A stretch of DNA of 16,816 nt. It comes from Lachnospiraceae bacterium. GTDB lineage: Bacteria > Bacillota > Clostridia > Lachnospirales > Lachnospiraceae. The stretch covers positions 1-16,816 of the forward strand of contig CAAGJU010000066.1 in assembly GCA_900770225.1 (NCBI GenBank), in the 5' to 3' direction. The first letter of the stretch is position 1. Each line of letters begins with the position of its first letter. Positions 13,060 to 16,816 of this stretch are shown piece by piece. Made by a program: the position numbers and the translations under genes. The notes under the pieces were generated by a model that saw only the letters and a program-made list of their open reading frames with translations, was not told the DNA's origin and searched no databases.

Positions 13060-14361
13060 TTACTTGTAGTACTCGAAGTGCTGCCCGTACATCTGTACCG
13101 TATCTCCGTCCTTGATGCCGGCCTCCTCCAGATCATGGAGAATACCTGAATCCTTCAGGAAATTCTGGAAGAACTGGAAGCCCTTCTCTGAATCAAGATT
13201 CGTGTAGCCGAGCATTTTTTCAATGCGGGGACCTTCGACGATGTACGTATCCGGATCCGTCTCCGATTTGGTGACGGTATAGGGAAGACTGCTGTCATCC
13301 TGCATCATGGTCTCCGGATCGAATTCCTGCGGGAAGCGCTCTTCATCGCGCGGCAGTTTTGCAAGCTCATTCTGAACAAAGTATAACAGCTCTTTCAGCC
13401 CATTGCCAGAAGCAGCTGAGATCGGGAATACTTTTATGCCCTTCGGCTCAAATTCACGGCGCAGCTTTTCAACGGGATCTTCCTGTCCCTCCTCCAGCTG
13501 GATGACGTCGACTTTATTCGCGGCGATCACCTGGGGAAGTTTTTCCAGATCGGCATTGTAATGGGAAAGCTCCGCGTTGATTTTGTACACGTCATCGACA
13601 GGATCTCTTCCCTCCAGCGATGCTGCATCGACCACATGAATCAGCATGCGGCAGCGCTCGATATGACGTAAAAATTCAGTGCCAAGCCCGGCGCCCTCTG
13701 AAGCGCCCTCGATCAGGCCCGGAATATCTGCCATGACAAAGCCGTCGATACCGTCCACATCCACGACGCCCAGGTTGGGCACCAGTGTCGTAAAAGGATA
13801 ATCGGCGATCTTCGGGTCAGCATGGCTCACGCGCGAGAGAATCGTGGATTTTCCAACGCTGGGGAAGCCGATCAGACCGACATCTGCGATCATTTTCAGC
13901 TCGAGGCGAAGCTCCAGCTCGCGAGCCGGCTGTCCCGGCTGCGCGTATTTGGGCACCTGCATGGTCGGCGTGGCGTAATTCATATTGCCCTTGCCGCCTC
14001 GTCCGCCTTTCAGGATCACAACCCTCCGGCAGCTGCCGGACATGTCGGCGATGACCTTATTGCTGGAGGCCTCATAGATGACTGTACCCGCCGGCACCTT
14101 CAGGATCACGTCTTCTCCGCTCTTTCCGGTCTTGCGTTTCTTATCGCCGTCTTCGCCATCTCCGGCCTTGAATTTATAATGATGTCTGTAGGCGACGAGC
14201 GTGGAAAGCCCGTCATCCACTTCAAAAATAACGCTTCCGCCGTTTCCACCGTTTCCGCCGTCAGGACCGCCGGCCGCAACGAATTTTTCTCTGCGAAAGC
14301 TCACATGTCCGTCACCGCCTTTTCCTGAGCGGACGGCTATTTTTGCATGATCAGCAAACAT
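13060..14361 (-). CDS. obgE: Obg GTPase, large ribosomal subunit assembly and stress
   Basis: 433 residues in three domains. The glycine-rich Obg fold covers 1-158 (GGPDGGNGGNGG, GGRGGKGN). The G domain has G1 GFPSVGKST 165-173, G3 DIPG 212-215, G4 NKVD 282-285 and G5 SAAS 315-318. The C-terminal OCT domain (about 355-433) carries YIVEGPRIEKMLGYTN and is typical of Gram-positive Obg. Obg is an essential GTPase in 50S maturation and the stringent response. The start at 14361 is set by GAGGTGAT just upstream and by the canonical MFADHAKI; the upstream ATG at 14403 lacks support. A terminator separates it from rpmA, so it is probably driven by read-through or an unseen promoter in 14362-14540. 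Confidence 0.97.
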   Translation of the reverse strand: MFADHAKIAVRSGKGGDGHVSFRREKFVAAGGPDGGNGGNGGSVIFEVDDGLSTLVAYRHHYKFKAGDGEDGDKKRKTGKSGEDVILKVPAGTVIYEASSNKVIADMSGSCRRVVILKGGRGGKGNMNYATPTMQVPKYAQPGQPARELELRLELKMIADVGLIGFPSVGKSTILSRVSHADPKIADYPFTTLVPNLGVVDVDGIDGFVMADIPGLIEGASEGAGLGTEFLRHIERCRMLIHVVDAASLEGRDPVDDVYKINAELSHYNADLEKLPQVIAANKVDVIQLEEGQEDPVEKLRREFEPKGIKVFPISAASGNGLKELLYFVQNELAKLPRDEERFPQEFDPETMMQDDSSLPYTVTKSETDPDTYIVEGPRIEKMLGYTNLDSEKGFQFFQNFLKDSGILHDLEEAGIKDGDTVQMYGQHFEYYK

Positions 14362-14540
14362 TTTTATCACCTCGTTAAATATGTGAAAACGTCGTAAGCT
14401 CACCGTTTGTCTGTCTGTCGAATCAGAAAGCGCTGTTCAACATTCAGCGTGCGTCTGCCTGCCAGATCGCAAAACCTGTTTCGGCATATGGATTTCACCG
14501 TTCGCTTACTGCAGCCGATGAAAATATCAGATGATACACG

Positions 14541-14568
14541 AAAAGGGCTGCCGCTCACGCGACAGCCC
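14541..14568 (-). terminator. terminator after rpmA
   Basis: On the minus strand GGGCTGTCGC-GTGA-GCGGCAGCCC is a 10-bp stem (one G-T type mismatch) followed by TTTT. It begins 16 bases after the rpmA stop and closes the rplU-prp-rpmA operon. Confidence 0.85.
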
Positions 14569-14583
14569 CTCATAACTGCATCC

Positions 14584-14883
14584 TTATTCTGCAGCTTCCG
14601 CTGTCTCTTTCGGAACAACGGAGCAGATTTTTCTGTCTCTGCCCTTTCTGGTGAATCTTACAACACCATCAGTGGTAGCAAACAGAGTATCATCCTTTCC
14701 GAGACCTACATTCAGGCCGGGATGGATATGTGTTCCGCGCTGTCTGTAAAGGATGTTGCCGGCTTTAACGAACTGTCCGTCCGCTCTCTTGGCGCCAAGT
14801 CTCTTGGACTCGGAATCACGGCCGTTCTTGGTAGAACCTACACCTTTCTTATGAGCGAAGAACTGAAGATTTAACTCCATCAT
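14584..14883 (-). CDS. rpmA: 50S ribosomal protein L27, with cleavable N-terminal extension
   Basis: 99 residues, the complete bL27 (HKKGVGSTKNGRDSESKRLG, then GNILYRQRGTHIHPGLNVG). It begins with the Firmicute extension MMELNLQFFA; the LNLQFF-A bond (F9-A10) is the site cut by Prp, whose gene is immediately upstream. Removal of the extension is needed so the N-terminus can reach the peptidyl transferase centre (family knowledge). Two adjacent ATGs occur; the first, at 14883, is six bases after GGAGGTG. Confidence 0.98.
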   Translation of the reverse strand: MMELNLQFFAHKKGVGSTKNGRDSESKRLGAKRADGQFVKAGNILYRQRGTHIHPGLNVGLGKDDTLFATTDGVVRFTRKGRDRKICSVVPKETAEAAE

Positions 14884-14886
14884 TTC

Positions 14887-15219
14887 TTACACCTCCGAAT
14901 ACTTAACCTCGATAAAATCCCTATAGGATCTGTTGTTCTGCATATCGGTCAGCGTAGCCTCCAGAGCCCTCAGAAAAAGCTCAGCCTGTTCACCGGGCTT
15001 CCCCTTTATCCGAAAACGGATCTCTGTATGCTGCTCATCCTGCTGCCCTTCATACGCGTCGTCCGTAAACTGCTCGATGGCGTTCACGGTATGGATCACG
15101 AGCGCTGACACCGCCGCACAGACGATATCAGAACCCTCTTCCGCATAGCCGGCGTGATCTCTGGCAGTAAAACCTGTGAGCTCACCTTCCCGATCTCTGT
15201 AAAAACAAACCTTTGTCAT
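14887..15219 (-). CDS. prp: ribosomal-processing cysteine protease Prp
   Basis: 110 residues. The catalytic pair H22 (RDHAGYAEEG) and C34 (SDIVCAAVSAL) stands at the family positions. Prp cuts the N-terminal extension of L27. It lies between rplU and rpmA, 17 bases after rplU and three bases before rpmA, which implies coupled translation in one operon. The AAAGG before its ATG is unusually close, about two bases, so initiation may depend on coupling to rplU. Also known as ysxB. Confidence 0.95.
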   Translation of the reverse strand: MTKVCFYRDREGELTGFTARDHAGYAEEGSDIVCAAVSALVIHTVNAIEQFTDDAYEGQQDEQHTEIRFRIKGKPGEQAELFLRALEATLTDMQNNRSYRDFIEVKYSEV

Positions 15220-15236
15220 TTCCTTTACGGAACAGA

Positions 15237-15545
15237 TCAGCCGTTGATCTTGTCGATCTGTACTTTCGTATACTGCTGTCTGTGACCGTTCTTCTTATGA
15301 TATCCGGTTTTTCTCTTGTACTTGTAAACGATAACCTTACGTGCTCTTGCATTGTCAAGAACAGTTGCCTCAACGGTAGCGCCGGATACATCTGCGCCTA
15401 CCTTCATGGCATCATCGCTGCGTACTGCGAGAACCTGATCAAAAGTAACTTTGTCACCCTTCTCGGATCCGAGCTTCTCAACGCGGATCACATCGCCTTC
15501 GGAAACCTTGTACTGTTTTCCACCGGTAGCAATAACTGCATACAT
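15237..15545 (-). CDS. rplU: 50S ribosomal protein L21
   Basis: 102 residues from MYAVIATGGKQYKVSEGD, the complete bL21, ending with GHRQQYTKVQIDKING. It binds 23S rRNA in the large subunit. The start at 15545 is set by GGAGGTG eight bases upstream; an extension to 15641 lacks a ribosome binding site and lies in the leader. First gene of rplU-prp-rpmA with a consensus-like promoter about 140 bases upstream. Confidence 0.98.
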   Translation of the reverse strand: MYAVIATGGKQYKVSEGDVIRVEKLGSEKGDKVTFDQVLAVRSDDAMKVGADVSGATVEATVLDNARARKVIVYKYKRKTGYHKKNGHRQQYTKVQIDKING

Positions 15546-15680
15546 GATAGGACACCTCCTATTTCTATAAACTCGCCAGATTCGGTGCCGGCTGCCTTCT
15601 GTATTCCGTCCGGATCGAACATTCATGAAAAATATCCGCATCCATCCGCAGCCAGACTTTTACCCCTCTGCGCGGCACAC
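15546..15680 (-). ncRNA. candidate L21-type 5' leader
   Basis: About 135 bases lie between the predicted transcript start and the rplU ATG. Firmicute rplU mRNAs often carry a structured leader that mediates autogenous control (Rfam L21 leader, family knowledge). I see GC-rich blocks (GGCAGCCGGCACC) able to pair, but I could not verify the consensus fold by eye. Confidence 0.35.
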
Positions 15681-15686
15681 TTTGGT

Positions 15687-15715
15687 ATTATGACACAGAC
15701 TTATCGGGCTGTCAA
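15687..15715 (-). promoter_or_regulatory. sigma-A promoter of the rplU operon
   Basis: On the minus strand TTGACA (plus 15710-15715) and CATAAT (plus 15687-15692) are 17 bases apart. It starts eight bases after the degV stop, so the operon is independent of degV. Confidence 0.8.
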
Positions 15716-15722
15716 TCCCTAT

Positions 15723-16601
15723 TTAAAGCACAATTTTCCGTGATACAGTCACCGCCAGGCTTCCGGGTCCGATATGGCATCCGATAACGAGGCTGAGCGG
15801 CTGGCCCGTGATCTCATATCCGGGGAAGGCCTCCTCAAGTTCCGTATGCCATTTTTTCACCTCTTCGGGATCATCGCCCTCGGACCAGGAATAATTGATG
15901 ACAGCTTCGCCTTTGTCTACGAACCATTTGAAACGGCCGTCCATGTCCTTGCGGATCGCCTCGATCATGATCTTCTTGGCCTGCTTCGTACCACGGGCCT
16001 TGGCATAGGCATCGAGTTTTTCTCCCTGAATCTGGAGAACGGGCTTAATGTGCAGAACGGAACCGATCAGTGCCGCCGCCGGTGTCACGCGTCCACCCTT
16101 CTTCAGGAATGAGAGCGTATCTACCATAATATAAATACTGGAGTTGGCAGCCTCCTCCTCAAGCTTTTCGCGGATCTGCTTGGCGCTCCAGCCTGCTTTT
16201 ACAAGCGTAAGTGCATCATATATGGAGAGGAGCATGGTAACGGAAATGCGTTTGTTGTCGACCACTTCTACTCTTCCGTCGTAATCCTGCGCAAGCATTT
16301 TTGCTGTCTGACATGAATTGGACAGGCCGCTGGACATGGGGATATAGACAACGGAATCATGATCCTTCAGGGCTTCATCCCAGAGATCCGTTACCTCTGC
16401 CGGTGACGGCTGAGAAGTTGAGACCTTAAAGCTGGGATCACTCAGTCTCTCAAAAAATTCCTTCTGTGTGATATCCACGCCCTCGCGAACCACTTTGTCA
16501 TTGATCAGAAATGACATGGGGAGCATATAAATCCCGAGAGCTTTCGCCTCTTCCGGCTGAAGCCCGCAGTTTGTGTCTGTTGCTATTGCCACAGATGCCA
16601 T
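15723..16601 (-). CDS. DegV-family fatty-acid-binding protein
   Basis: 292 residues covering the whole DegV/EDD fold: AIATDTNCGL at the start, the STSQPSPAEV segment near 60-70, YIPMSSGLSNSCQTAK, and SFLKKGGRVTPAAALIGSVLHIKPVLQI. Members bind a fatty acid in a closed pocket; related FakB proteins present it to the kinase FakA for phosphorylation. No FakA gene is in the window, so the role here is inferred. AAGGAGGA lies six bases before the ATG. A single-gene unit with its own promoter; no hairpin separates it from the rplU promoter. Confidence 0.95.
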   Translation of the reverse strand: MASVAIATDTNCGLQPEEAKALGIYMLPMSFLINDKVVREGVDITQKEFFERLSDPSFKVSTSQPSPAEVTDLWDEALKDHDSVVYIPMSSGLSNSCQTAKMLAQDYDGRVEVVDNKRISVTMLLSIYDALTLVKAGWSAKQIREKLEEEAANSSIYIMVDTLSFLKKGGRVTPAAALIGSVLHIKPVLQIQGEKLDAYAKARGTKQAKKIMIEAIRKDMDGRFKWFVDKGEAVINYSWSEGDDPEEVKKWHTELEEAFPGYEITGQPLSLVIGCHIGPGSLAVTVSRKIVL

Positions 16602-16637
16602 TGGTATCCTCCTTACAAAACGCCTCAGTTATCGGAC

Positions 16638-16666
16638 ATTATACATCGAATGTCGTTAAATGACAA
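16638..16666 (-). promoter_or_regulatory. sigma-A promoter of degV
   Basis: On the minus strand TTGTCA (plus 16661-16666) and TATAAT (plus 16638-16643) with a 17-base spacer. The start of transcription is about 30 bases before the ATG. Confidence 0.8.
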
Positions 16667-16733
16667 TGAATTAAAACAGTCCTCATCTGCCTCCGCCGTT
16701 CACTCTTTCAGCCACTGTCACACATGGAGACTT

Positions 16734-16816
16734 CCAGCCTCGACGGAGCGATGAGCACTTGCTGAGAGCGACCGCAGGGAAGCTCGAAGCTTATGCGCGA
16801 GTAGTGAGCCACATCC
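16734..16816. repeat. possible dispersed palindromic element at the window end
   Basis: No gene is supported in 16667-16816. From about 16734 the DNA is GC-rich with small palindromes: AGCA-CT-TGCT, CTCG...CGAG around AAGCTT, and GAAGCTCGAAGCTT. The style resembles dispersed intergenic repeats of clostridial genomes, an impression only. The element is cut by the window edge. Confidence 0.25.

Noticed and set aside
13822..14328. 168-codon plus-strand open frame within obgE
   Set aside because: It is the reverse of the glycine-rich Obg domain, a typical GC-bias shadow.
1..16816. tRNA and rRNA genes
   Set aside because: No cloverleaf with a GGTTCGAATCC-type T arm and no rRNA segments were seen in the intergenic regions read on both strands; this was by eye only.

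Overview
The window reads as a chromosomal segment of a low-to-mid-GC Firmicute, most likely a Clostridia/Lachnospiraceae-type gut organism. The signs are strong AGGAGG ribosome binding sites, sigma-A promoters with extended -10 boxes, a ribosomal protein L27 with the Firmicute N-terminal extension beside its dedicated protease Prp, a LexA gene divergent from a YneA-like LysM protein, and the order rplU-prp-rpmA-obgE-yhbY-nadD-yqeK-rsfS. The species cannot be fixed from the sequence alone.

Left part (1-7000), accessory or surface-related. After two decayed coding scraps and a terminator comes an array of 10-bp direct repeats, then an ORC/Cdc6-like AAA+ ATPase gene. A 5'-truncated IS110-family transposase follows on the minus strand, then an XerS-like tyrosine recombinase whose stop codon touches a dif-like inverted repeat. 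Next is a large secreted protein: signal peptide, acidic linker, three ricin-type beta-trefoils and a serine beta-lactamase-fold domain. Its reading frame is broken at a run of nine A residues, which suggests phase variation, slippage or a sequencing error. Inverted repeats separate it from the next block.

Middle (7000-9840), stress response. A cytidylate-kinase-like protein is followed by a membrane LysM protein resembling the SOS division inhibitor YneA, divergent from lexA. The shared region carries consensus promoters tiled by 13-bp-phased LexA boxes. The LexA linker is unusually long.

Right part (9840-16600), all on the minus strand, ribosome assembly and housekeeping. In transcription order: degV, then rplU, prp and rpmA with a clear terminator, obgE, a stand-alone N-terminal domain resembling glycoside hydrolase family 65, yhbY, nadD, yqeK and rsfS. 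Points of interest are a leader upstream of rplU, a possible attenuator before yhbY, a 33-bp duplication covering the nadD start with two mini-ORFs, and a tiny ORF overlapping the rsfS stop. The last ~120 bases hold no supportable gene.
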